Notes under the pieces: model-generated
Database searches by the model: none
Told to the model about the DNA's origin: nothing
Seen by the model: the letters and a program-made list of their open reading frames with translations, nothing else
Position numbers and translations under genes: made by a program
Shown here: piece after piece, positions 33,475 through 45,030 of the stretch
Numbering within the stretch: the stretch's first letter is position 1
Layout of the letters: the number at the start of each line of letters is the position of its first letter
DNA from: Nectonema munidae
Taxonomy: Eukaryota; Nematomorpha; Nectonematoida; Nectonematidae
Assembly (NCBI GenBank): GCA_030549495.1
Contig: JAUIRK010000900.1
Span: 62,001 to 126,000, forward strand
Direction of reading: 5' to 3'
Length of the DNA: 64,000 bases

Positions 33475-34345
33475 GTTTCATGTTTTTGTGTATGAGCTTA
33501 TTTAAAATATTACAAGAAAAAGAATTTAAAATAAATATATCATCTAATATATAGCAAAATACTTTCAATTGGAAGAAATGTATATAATACTATACTACAT
33601 TTAAGTATTGATACCAATTCAATTTTATAATGAAAATTATACGCACCACCCGCCTTGGGTATAGTTTTCTACATTCTGACCCCCCTGACTCAGGTTTAAT
33701 TTCTGATTTACTTGTAGATATTTTACCAAATGTATGCTACATTTTATATGGCATAACTTGAATAATTCAAAGCTACTTATTAAGAAAAAATCAAATCTTC
33801 AATCATTTGTAATAAGGAAAAATTATCTCATATATGATTGTCCATCTTATGCTTCAATCATTTACAGCACTAAGAATAATTTAGGAACACACACACAACC
33901 AATTAAAAAATGTTCTTGAGGAAAATTTATGTGCGGCAAAGTAAAAAAGCTGAAAATGGACAGTGGGATTGCGTTCTAAACTTTTTGAATCCAATCCTCC
34001 CTTTATGAAATTTCAATATTCTCATGAATCGCAAGACGATTCAAAAATAAAGGATTCAATTAAAATCAGGGTGAAAAATTAGGGCGCATAAAATATTGAA
34101 TGATATAATAGTTTTATACATGAAGCAACATAATTAACCACATTAAAATATATTTGAAAGGTGAGGAGGTAATAGAATCCTCCAAAACGAAAATTTGGCT
34201 AATTGGCTTGATAAGTTTGGGAATCACTGATCTAGAGCATCATAATACATAATTTGTGAATTGTTGTACGTTGTCGTTCATAGATAGCACATCATTCCAT
34301 TCATTCTTCTAATCAAGTTCTCCTCACAATTCTCCAAAAGATTAT

Positions 34346-34492
34346 GGTAGTGTGGGGTGTTTTAATCAAGAAGGCACAATTGCGCCGCTTGTATCGAACA
34401 ATGAGGAAATGAGGCTTTATGTGGGATCGAACCCAAAACCTTGAGTTATCGAAAGCAAGTATATAGCCAACCTTATTCATGCCCCTAGTGTG
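34346..34492 (-). repeat. tRNA-derived SINE, family S2, copy 2
   Basis: Its reverse complement aligns along its length to 31262-31412, with B box GGGTTCGATCCC and the shared CGATAACTCAAGG and CGATACAAGCGGC blocks. Mutations in the A-box region differ between copies. Confidence 0.85.
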
Positions 34493-34919
34493 CTACCTTC
34501 TCTCGGTTGTACCACAAATCTTTCAGAAAAATAAGTCTCTTGTTGTGTCTGCATGAGAAAACAGGTGTTTATTTTTACATGGTAAAACACTCGTTGATAA
34601 ATTTTACTTGCTTGTCAATAAAGTTTGTAATATTTTTTTAAATGAAAACTATTTTAACTATATTAATTGTGTATTATTATTCTATTAAAATTCTACATTT
34701 AAGGAAAAAAGCGCTTACCAATAATGTAAAAATGTTTTTTTCATAGCACAGTACATATATTCTAAAGAAATTAACTACGACTCTAGGAAACCTGCTTGGA
34801 TTTTTATCCAACAGTTTCTTAAACTTTTAAATAGTTTTTGCCTTTTTTCTACTTAGCATTTTATAATGTTTATATGAAAAAACAAAAATGAATCATAAAA
34901 TTATTATACTATTAAAGCT

Positions 34920-35606
34920 CACATCTTACTACACTGTTTCTAGAAGAACAAGCAGATGGTCGATGTGTACTTTTTATAACATTGTGGATATATCTGCACT
35001 TAATGCGTTTGTACTTTTTTGTGAAACGATTAAAAATTGGCAGACAGGATGTCCTTACAAAAGAAGACTTTTTCTTGACAATTTAGGAAAGCAACTAGTA
35101 AAGGAGCACATTGAAACAAGAAAAACTATGCCAAGGAATGTTACATCAAAAAACTTGGTTGAAAAAATAAAAAGAGGATTTTCCAATGAAAACTTAGATG
35201 TGAAAGAAAAAAAAAGAATTCGCAGTAGGTGTCATATGTGTGAAGGAGACAAAAAGTTTGACTCAGTATGCTTTTTATGTGACAAACATGCATGCAAGGA
35301 ACATTATGTACGTGTCTGTAAAAAGTGTATTTGACACTTTTATTTGTTATATCTTTTTTAAATAAAATTTTTAATAATTCTGTTTGTTTACCAAGGTTTC
35401 AAATAAAAGAAAATACGAATTTTCACCAGCAATAATAGAGTAAAATTTTGAAAATTTTATCTATGAACGTCATGTGTATTTAGAAATAATACAATGATTT
35501 AGGTAACAGAAAAATAAATAAAAAACAATTACAAAAAAACAGACATGGGCCATTTTGGACCCGAAGGGGTAATGTGTAGCATCGAATTGAAGGGGTAATA
35601 AGGGTT
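34920..35606 (+). pseudogene. piggyBac transposase 3' part with terminal repeat and TTAA
   Basis: The frame to 35334 begins within the third catalytic region (SRRTSRWSMCTFYNIVDISA, NAFVLF). It continues FLDNLGKQLVKEHIETRK and ends in the Cys/His finger CHMCEGDKKFDSVCFLCDK, CKEHYVRVCKKC. About 200 bp further on, a terminal sequence GGGCCATTTTGGACCCGAAG leads to GAAGGGGTAATAAGGG and TTAA at 35606. That is the expected CCC-type piggyBac end plus target site. The 5' part of the gene is absent from the upstream sequence. Confidence 0.85.
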
Positions 35607-36630
35607 AAAACTTATATTTTAGGCCAATTTTTTAAAATTAAATTTAGTCCTTGTATCGGATATTCAGATAGTGTTTACTATCCTGTCGAATATTAAAATC
35701 ATATAATGAAAATTATCCAAATCCGTATTTGGAAATTTGAATAAATTACTCTTCGATAGATCACCCCATAGCAAGATATAGTGGAGAAAAAAAAAGTGGA
35801 TCCTCTGTGAAATGGGGTTAGGTACAATTGATAGGTTGTTCCATTTGCTAGTTAAATGAAAAAATTAAAATTTTATAGAATCTTTATTAGGAACAAGAAC
35901 GTGAAAAACGATACAAAATTTTTCGAAACGGCAACGTTTCTTTAATAAAGAATAATGTGAGAAAAGGTGCAGTAAGTCTTCTCCAGCGTAAATTAGCTGG
36001 AGGGGAAATATAGGCAAAGAATGCAAAGAGAATAAAGTTGTTATAACATATATACAACTTAATAATCATAAAAAGATCTAAAATTTATTGTGAAGGTAGG
36101 CTAGTCGAAATGAAAAATAAACTGTTCATAAGACGCAATAATAAATAAAAACTTTTTATGAAAAGGGTTGCAGATAAGACAGAAAATTATGGCGATAGAT
36201 TAGAGGATAACACAAATAATGTAAAACTGTTCCACAAAAACGATTGAATTGGGTACTTAATTTTATACTTTCAATAGTAATGCAATACTATATAAATATC
36301 AACTTAAAAGGAACACTTTAAATAATAGATATTTCTCAGTCATAATTTAGCTCATATTACTAGAATATTGATTTATGTTATTATGCTAATTAATATATTT
36401 AATTAAAATTTAAAAATATTGAAACATTATATAATAAACTTCAAAAAAGGAAGAGCCATTTCGTAAGATTTAAATAAACAACAAATAAATTAAATTTCAT
36501 TCATAGACATTTTAGATTTCGTATAAAATCTAGACGACAAACAGCTAAAACATAAATTTTTTTTAGGAAAAAATTTATAAATTCATAATCGCCATTTTTT
36601 ATTGCTATTATAGATTTATAAGATATTCAA
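35607..36630. other. no gene seen
   Basis: AT-rich, with no supported feature. A minus frame at 35887-36069 has no motif. Confidence 0.45.
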
Positions 36631-36636
36631 GTAAAC

Positions 36637-36741
36637 TTAGTAGATTGCCCAATGGTCTGAGTAAGATTCCCAATCCTGACTATCAATACCATCTGCCCAG
36701 CTATGGAAGATTATTCTTCTCTATGAATGCGATACCGATAA
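36637..36741 (-). pseudogene. short conserved terminal exon, copy 2 (SWxDGxDS)
   Basis: After the acceptor TTTGTGTTTTTTTTAG the minus strand gives IGIAFIEK, a one-base frame offset, then RIIFHSWADGIDSQDWESYS and DHWAIY before TAA. It is the homologue of 13011-13108, with the same phase and no similarity outside the exon. The better-kept C-terminus suggests the ancestral reading was WESYSDHWAIY. Domain unknown. Confidence 0.4.
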
Positions 36742-37089
36742 CTAAAAAAAACACAAATTTGAATTATTTAAAAGGAAAAAATAGAAATTTATTTTGTCCT
36801 TATGGTGTTGAAAGGCTCGTTTAACCTTTGGTAAAACACACATATTATGTAATTTGTAAATTCACCCGTTGAAAATATCAAACAAAGAATGGTTGAGATT
36901 AATGTGTAAAAAGTATAGACTATCAGAGGTCAAGCAAGACCTCCGGGGAGACAACTTGCCAACCTTATTATATATTTAAATGTGTAAATCATAAAATGCT
37001 AAAAAAATATACTTAAAATAAAAATTTCCAAAAAATATTTTACATACATATTGAAAGCCATATTTCAAAAATTCTACTTAAAAGTTCAA

Positions 37090-39890
37090 AACACTTAAGA
37101 AGAAGAAGAAGAAAAATTTATTAGCATAAAATAATCTCATAAAAAAAATTTCACATTTGAGAATATGCTCAAATGTCAGAAGACCGTAACAGAAATACTA
37201 AAAAAAAACATTAAAATTTTTTTTTAATTGTTCATAAATGTTAAATCAACAATTAAACATAGTTAAAAATTAAAAAGATCAAATTATATTAAATCATCAC
37301 AAAATTGATTCAATCTTGTTTCAATAAATATTCATTCAGGCGTCTTTCAATGTTGAAAGTGAAATATTCATAATTTGAAAATCTTGCAAATATTCATTCC
37401 AGATTTTAGTTATACGAAACTTCAAACTTGACTGCCTGGATTTCAAGCGATATGATGGTATCTGCAAATTATACATATATCTTGGGGAAAAACGTTCTGA
37501 ATCATGATTGAATGTGAAAAAATTGCTTATGGCCACAGGCAAATATCCATTAAAAAATTTCCAAGCCACAATACAAAGTTGTTTGATATAAATTTCTTTT
37601 ATATTGAGCAAGTTGTTACTTTTAAAAATTGAAAGAATATGCGGTCGGAATGTCAGATTGGATACCAATCTTATGCATTTTTTTTTGAAGAGTATGCAAA
37701 CTTGAGAGGTCCACAAAGCCCCAATTGACCAAACTATAGGAAAGATGAGGCAAAACTCTAGTTTAATTTTCGATGGAAGTGATCTAAATCGATATAAAAT
37801 ACCAATTACAATACTAACTTTAGTGCAAATGTGTTTAATGTGTAGATTCCAATTCAATTTTTCACTCAAGATTAAACCTAAATAATTATGAGATACTGAT
37901 AAATGCAAATTGAGATTTTTCAAGAAGGTAGGATGAGCATTTTTCTTAGAAAAAAACATATGAACAGTTTTAGAGTTATTAATTTCAAGTTCATTCACTG
38001 TACACCAACCAAAAACTTTATTGACATTTTCTCTATAAACAGACTCAATTGTTTTATTCTGAGCCAGAGAAACATTTAGGAGAAATGAATAAGGTATAAG
38101 AATAGTCAAATCATCAGCAAAAGCTAAAAACTCTAACGAAGCGCTTGATTGAAATATGTCATTAATATAAATTTAAAAAAGGAAGGGACCCAAAACAGAA
38201 CCCTGAGGTACTCCTCTGGATACATGAATCAAATTTGAATAACTATCATTCGCAAACATTGCTTGTTTTCTGAATGACAAATATGATTTAAAAAATTTCA
38301 AAGTTCTTTCATCAAATCCATACTTTTCCAGCTTGAATAAAAGTTTTTCATGTGATACTGAGTCGAACGCTTTTGATAAATCTAGGAACAATGCTAAAAT
38401 ATCATCTCCAGAATCAAGATATTCATAAATTGATGTCAAGAAAAATGAATGTGCAAACGTAGTAGAAGAATTTTTCCTAAAATAGAACTGCTTTGAATTG
38501 AAGAGATTGTTTTGATCAAAATGATGAATTAATTGCTTGAGAATAATTTTTTCAAAAAGTTTTGAAATTATGCTAATCAAAGAGATTGGACGATAATTGT
38601 TGATGTCGTGTCTCTTACCTTTTTTTTTGTAGACAGGTATGCACTTACTAATTTTGAGACATGATGGAAAGAGTGAATTTTGCATGCACGAATTAAAAGC
38701 TAAAAATAGTGGATATGCTATTTCATTTTCAATGAGTTTTAGGTGATAAGAAGAAATTCCATAAAAATCTTCAATTTTACTATTTTTCAAATTTTTAATG
38801 GCAATGAGCACTTCCTCCAGAGTGATTTCTTCAAGTCTAAACTTCGAACTTTGAAAAGGAATGTAATTTTTCATTTCAGAAAAAGATGATTGAGGTACAC
38901 GGCTAATAAATGAATTATTTATGAAATCACATAGATTTTGTTCATTTATGATTTGGGAATTATCTTTTAGAATTAAAGATGAATCTTCATTCTTTTTAAT
39001 CAATTTATTAATATTCTTCCAGACTTCTTTGCTATTTTTGTTTTCAAACAATCGTGCATAGAATTTTTCTTTTAAACTCCTCGTCATCTGCTTTACTTGT
39101 TGACAAAAGTGAGCATGTTGATTTTTTAAATCATAATTTATTTTATATTCACGGGTTCTTTTAATTTTAAAAAATACTTTATCCCTTTTCTTTATTAGAG
39201 TCAATAATTCTTAATTTGCCCATTCAGCAAATCTTTCTTTATACTTATTGAAATTTTTTGTTTTTTGTACTTTTTTAGCTTGATTAGCACAATAACTTAA
39301 ACAATGATTAATTGTGTAAATCTTATTTTCTGGATCAGACTCACTTGGAAAATACCAACAAATTGAACGTAATAGATTCTGAAAAAAACTCTTATCAAAT
39401 ATGACTCTGGAAGATTTCTGATTTTTATGCAATTGATTTCGAAAGCTATGTTCAATGGTTGTAAAAATTAGAATATGGTCTGAAAAGGATGTTTGTATAT
39501 TGTATCCCTTAAATTTTTTCTCACTTGATACAAATATATTATCTATCAATGTAAATGCTTGGTATCTCGTTGGTTTGGTGATTGAAGGTACGAAATGGTG
39601 TTGCATAAGCAAATTCAAAAAAAGGAAGAATAATTCTTATTATTATATTCAAGGAGGTTAATATTAAAATCACTAAGAATAATTGATCTGTTATTATTGT
39701 GTTTGTTTTTCATCAAAAAAGTTTGAAAATTTTCAAAAAATTCATCTATATGATCGCTACCAAAAAGAGGCAATCGGTAAATATTGTGAAAAGATAAAAT
39801 ATTTGAAAAACCAGAATTTATGCTAATGGAAAAAACTTCATAAAGATTTGACGAAAATTCACTATCCAAAATATATAGCACGTGTGTGTG
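37090..39890 (-). mobile_element. CR1/Jockey-type LINE, 5'-truncated, nearly open
   Basis: In order on the minus strand come the C-terminal endonuclease part (ILSDFNINLLEYN; SITKPTRYQAFTLIDNIF; SFSDH), the linker and the reverse transcriptase. It ends with a 3' UTR finishing in a (CTT)n tract at about 37100-37115. The 5' side stops near 39890 inside the endonuclease. A simple-repeat 3' tail fits CR1-like elements. Confidence 0.85.
37336..39618 (-). pseudogene. LINE ORF2: endonuclease end plus reverse transcriptase
   Basis: One frame runs the whole length with only two in-frame stops (TAA at about 39208-39210 after RFAEWAN, and TAA at about 38170-38172 inside PFLF*IYIND). RT motifs are complete: NNYRPISLISIISKLFEK, FLDLSKAFDSVSHEKLL (first catalytic Asp), SRGVPQGSVLGPFLF, FADDL (the catalytic pair) and YLGL. 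The C-terminal thumb-like region ends at 37336. A further endonuclease segment lies in another frame at 39615-39881. Few changes separate it from an open frame, so it is a moderately young copy. Confidence 0.85.
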
Positions 39891-40659
39891 GTTTATTTTA
39901 TCGGGCTAGTGTATGTTTAGTTTATTTTTACTGTTCTTACTTAAATTTTAGTCAAATATTAAAACGCTTATAACTTTCGCATTTCTCAACAAAATGTATC
40001 ATGCGATATACTAAATTAAAGCATCTGTTCATTTCATTCTACACTTCAACTCGTTCTAAAATGACACTTAAGCCTTTTTAATTTTTTATATTAACTCTTA
40101 AAAACTTAATTTTCCTTTATAAACACATTATTACTAATCTAAAAATATAAACTACACATGTTTCGTTAGTTCTTTTCCTTCTTATGCTGATTTCATTTGA
40201 AACATTTTTTTTAAATATTTTTGGATTTTCTTTTGCTTCCTCTTCTTTTATATTTTTTTTAGAATCTCGCCGCTTTTTTTTTTCTTCATATATCCACTCA
40301 TCAACTCTTCTACATCCAGATATGCTTCCTTTGCTTGAAGAATTGAATTTAACTATCAAATGATGTTTTATGACTGTGTGTATCTAACTTGAAATTATTC
40401 TGTTTTTATTTTATTTTTCATTTTGTTTATTATGGGTTTTTTTGAGTCTATCATCCTTTCATGCTTCTTATTTCAACTCATTTATACTTCTTCGCTGAAC
40501 GGATGAGGGAGGTTTTTTCACATGCGAACCCATAAACGTAAGTTTAGTTCACTTCATTTTTCAAACATGAATAAACTACTTATCTTATCTTATCTAATCT
40601 TTAAACATATTTTTTTTCCTTTTCAAATAATTATTTCATCAACAAATATAATTTTTTTT

Positions 40660-40806
40660 AATTTACTTTTTTTTTTTCTCCCCTCTAAAAAAAAAAAAAA
40701 AAAACAAACACCCTCCCCCCTCTACTCCAAACCCCCCCCCCCATATTTTATCTTTTTTTTTGATATTTAATAAAAAACAAAACAAAAAAAATAAAAAAAA
40801 AAAAAA

Positions 40807-40871
<65 letters not shown>

Positions 40872-40985
40872 AACAACACAACAAAAAAATAATAATTATA
40901 TTTTTTTTTCTTCTCCCTCAACTAATCCCAAAACAAAAAAAAAAAAAATAAAAAAAAAAAAAAAAAAAAAAAACACTAGAAAACA
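40660..40985. repeat. homopolymer-dominated low-complexity tract
   Basis: Runs of T, then A (up to tens of bases), a C-rich patch (about 40706-40742) and more A runs. It leads directly into the A/C-rich sense strand of LINE-A. No gene. Confidence 0.8.
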
Positions 40986-41224
40986 CCTTGACCTAACTTA
41001 CCATTAAAAATCACTCCACCTAATAACATTTCAACTAAAAAAGAGAGGGCCATTCACCGCCAAGATGTCATCAAAAATCTAGATATCAAAAACAACTCCC
41101 TATCGATCACCAAAACAAGATCATCCAACACCGGTACCATCTACTTCCAATTCAAAAATATAGATCAAAAAGTTACCGCCAGAACAACGCTCATAAAAAA
41201 CGGTCTAAATGCTAATGACTTACC

Positions 41225-41742
41225 TCCACAAAAAAAAAATTTATACTACGTGGCATCCCTACCGATATAAGATTAACCCAAATCACAAAAACTATTGAAG
41301 AACAAAACCCACACCTTAACGCTATATGCAAACTCGATAATCCCATACAACTAGGAAAAACCGGCACATATAGCTATACTATAATCTTAGAACCAAGCAA
41401 CAAAGAAATATATAAATACTTATGTACTCAACCCAAAATCTTTCTAGGCCACAACCTACTAACCCTCACCACACTAAAACCAAAAGTTAAACAATGCGAA
41501 AAATGCTTAAAATACGGTGACATCTCTTCAAAATGCAACGCATCTATACATAACTGTGCTCACTGCGGCCACGATGGGCATGCTACTTCATTCTGTACTC
41601 TACTAAATGACAATAGCAAAATTTCTTGCATAAATTGTCAGCAACCACACCTTGCAACATCTAAACTCTGTAGTTTCTGCATAAACCATAACAATCTAAT
41701 CATATCTCAACATAGCCAAATCATAGATAACTACTCATGCTA
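41225..41742 (+). pseudogene. LINE-A ORF1 (gag-like) zinc-knuckle region
   Basis: The frame reads IRLTQITKTIEEQNPHLNAI and LEPSNKEIYKYL, then three Cys/His units: CEKCLKYGDISSKC, CAHCGHDGHATSFC and CINCQQPHLATSKLC. It ends at a TAA that overlaps the ATG of ORF2 by a few bases (41737-41742). The overlap suggests coupled translation of ORF2, known in this LINE group. The N-terminal part before 41225 is in another frame. Confidence 0.7.
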
Positions 41743-43715
41743 ACTATTTTACACATAAATCTAAATCACTCAAAAACTGCTTGGAACCACCTTCACAACA
41801 TCTTAAACTCACACACTTACGACATAATATCAATAAACGAACCATACATTCATATTCCACACCAAACAGCCGACTACGTACTCCTACACATACCTCCACT
41901 AACATCATACTCCACCTGTATATTTATAAAACAATCAATTACTAATACACGATTATATCAATACTCGAATTCAAACTACTTCTTCACACTTATTCCCTCA
42001 AACTCCAAATCCTAACTCTTCTGCTCTCTCTACTCCCAACCATTCTTAAACCACCCCATACCTAACAACTTCTCTCAATCACTTACACAAATCAAACATA
42101 ACATAGACAACAACCACCACATAGCTATATCCACCGAAAATGCTAGATCATACCTCTGGGACATAAAATCAAATACACGAGTTTCACTCACACTCGAATT
42201 TCTAGCATCTCACAATCTAACAATAGCTGACAACGATAAATCCCCAACCTTTAGCCGACTACATCTAAACAACATATATCAATCACACAACGATTTAACC
42301 ATCATTTCTAACCAAACAAGAAGTATAGTTCACAACTGGCGCATCTCAGACATCCAATCCGCCTCCGACCACACATACATAACCTTTCAAATCGACCTCA
42401 CTACTAAACTCTCAAAAAGTCCAAATCCTAATTATGGCAAACAAATATTCTGGACAGCATTTCTTCACAATCTTAAATCTAAGCTAGACAACATCACCCT
42501 GACCACAGATACAACAAATAATCTCGAAACATCTGCTCTTCAACTTAACAAGTCCATCACAGCGAGCATTCACGCCGCAACTCCTAAAAACCACCTTCCT
42601 AAAAGACAGCACGCTCCTTTTTGGAACCGTACTTTAAACAACCTCAAACAACAGTTACGCAAATTGTTAAAAATTCTAAGAAAACCCAACTCTCACAGTA
42701 ACATTGAACATTACTTCTTCCTTAAAACTCAATATCAATCAGAAATTAAAAAAGCTAAAAAAACAAGCCTGGAAACATTTTTGTAATCAAACTCCAACAA
42801 ACCCATAGTCACTCATCAACAAACTTATACACAAAAAACATACAGCATCACTCTCTAATCTTCTTTCAAATAATCAAGGTTCAATATTTATCAACCACCC
42901 TTCACTTAACACTCTATTTCCCGCCAACACTAATAAAACCGAGAATATTACCCATACACTTATTAGAATGGGAACAAAAACATACCTACTAAATAACTAC
43001 ATTAACTAAAACCCAGAAATTACAATCAAAAAGCTAAACAAAACCATTGGTTCCATGAAAACCAAATCTTCTAGCAGCCTTGACTTCATCTCCATTAAAC
43101 ACGTGAAGAAAGCCCACCACATACTACACCATCATCTCCTCAACATATTTAACGCCTGCCTCAGAATAAGCTATTTCCCAAATATTTGGAAAATATGTAA
43201 ACTAGCGCTAATCCCCAAACCAAATCGAAACCACAATTCAATCAAAAATAGCGACCAATTTCTCTATTACCAACCCTAGGCAAAATCCTTGAAAAAATTC
43301 TATGAAAACGCATGATTCACTACATCCTCAAAAATAACCTAATTCACCAATATATATTTACCAAATAAAAGCACCGAATTGGCCCTATCTCGCCTAACCC
43401 TTTACCTATAAAAAACACTAAATAACCAAAATATCGCAACAACCGAATTTCTTGATATCAAAATGCTTTCAACGCAGCATGGCACCCTGCAATCATCAAC
43501 AACCTCATTGAAAAAAATACCCTTCACACATAATAAAATTCATAAACAACTACCTTCAAAAGCGCATCCTCATCCTACTACAACATAACAACAATACATA
43601 CATTCAGAAACTAACTCTCTCCACTCCGCAAGAGGGTAGCCTATCAGATATCCTATGGCTAATCCTCATCAACCCCATTCTTTATTTTATCAACTCAAAA
43701 TCCGACTTTGCCCAT
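41737..43715 (+). pseudogene. LINE-A ORF2: endonuclease and first part of reverse transcriptase
   Basis: It starts MLTILHINLNHSKTAWNHLH and DIISINEPY (endonuclease N-terminus with the catalytic Glu). An in-frame stop at 42013-42015 is followed by open sequence holding ADNDKSPTF and IQSASDHTYITF (SDH box). RT starts near 43055 (SSSSLDFISIKHVKK, FPNIWKICKLALIPKPN) and reaches LILINPILYFINSKSDFA at the Gypsy insertion point. Several frame changes occur between 42780 and 43620. Confidence 0.75.
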
Positions 43716-44030
43716 GTGATGAATAGAAAGAATCTGAAAGGCTGGAGCTTTTATTCAACAAATAGCGCGTGAAAAGACATAACTACATATATATATATAT
43801 ATAAGAATTTGCATAGTAAAAGAAAAGTCTATATTAATAGAATAGAAGAATTGTGATGTTCAGAGAAGTGTTAATGACAAATAATTAATGACAAAAATAA
43901 ATATAATTATGACAGATAATTATGGTTAAATGAAAAGATATTATGTGTAAGTTTATAAACAAAAATGATGATAATAGTAATAATAATAATAATGAAGAAG
44001 GGTTATTTGAATAGTCATTTGAATAATACA
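43715..44030 (-). repeat. LTR (3' LTR in element orientation)
   Basis: A 316-bp copy, nearly identical to 47282-47598. It contains (TA)n near 43790 and (AAT)n near 43978, whose lengths vary between the two LTRs. Confidence 0.9.
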
Positions 44031-44040
44031 ATCTTCCGCA

Positions 44041-45030
44041 CTAATGGGAATTGTCTATGCCATATTTCTTGACAGGCTTTCGTTCCCTTGTTGATCTTCT
44101 TAGGTGTGGTGCTTCCACTTTTGATTCTTCACCGTTGCTGGGTTCTTCGTTTGGAGAAGGATCCTTAGTGTATTCAGAGCAAGAGGTTTCTTCTAATTCC
44201 TTTTCAGTTTGGTTGGGGGCAAGATCCTTGAGAGCCACGGTGTTCTCCTTCCCATTTTGCGATTTTACCCTTGCGCATTGCGGATTAATTTCCAAAAGTT
44301 CGACTAACTCCACTTGAGGCTTTGCTTTCGACGGGATAGGGAATTTCTTCATCCAAACAGTTTTTGTATTAGACAGCCAATCTGGAACTTTATTGTTGGC
44401 GCTGTTTCTTTCAAACTTAAATAATCTTTCATGCGGAGTTTCATTAGTTGATGTGTTCAGAAGTGTTCGGAGTGCATTCAAGCAATCTGGAAGAACGTCT
44501 TCCCATTTTTCGATGGGCAGTCCTTGAGTCTCTGTTACTAAAGTGACGATTTTCCAGATAATTCCGTTGTATCTTTCGCATTGAGAATTGCCTTGAGGAT
44601 TATAAGCTGTTGTGAAAGTCGAGGCTACGCCTTTACTTAAAAGAAAAGTTTTAAGTTCACTCGATAAAAATGAGCTCCCGCGATCTGAGTGTACATATTT
44701 AGGTAGTCCAAAGATAGCGAAAAGTTCTTGCAAACATTTTATTACCGTAGTTGACGTCGTATCCTTGCAAGGAAAACCAAATGGAAATCTAGAATACTCG
44801 TCAATGATAGTGAGAGTGTACTTGTTCTTGGTTTCTGATGGCAAAGGACCTTTGAAGTCGATAGATAGTCTATCAAATGGTTTTGTAGACTTTACCATGT
44901 GGTCTCCGTATGACTTGAAGAATCTTGGTTTGCATTTACAACAGACTTGGCAGTTCCTTGTCATCACTTTTATTTCGTCCATTGAAAAGGGTAGGTTCTT
45001 TTCTCTGACAAAGTGACTCATTCTTCGCAC
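44041..45030 (-). pseudogene. Gypsy integrase region (fossil)
   Basis: This is an open stretch of the broken Gypsy element. It has an N-terminal zinc-binding end (CQVCCKCKP), an integrase core (FDRLSIDFKGPLPSETKNKY, YVHSDRGSSFLSS, AYNPQGNSQCERYNGI) and a basic tail (LRRSTRERKPVKKYG). Its closest relative in the window is the integrase region at 21655-22413. In the family it inserts element DNA into the chromosome. Confidence 0.85.
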
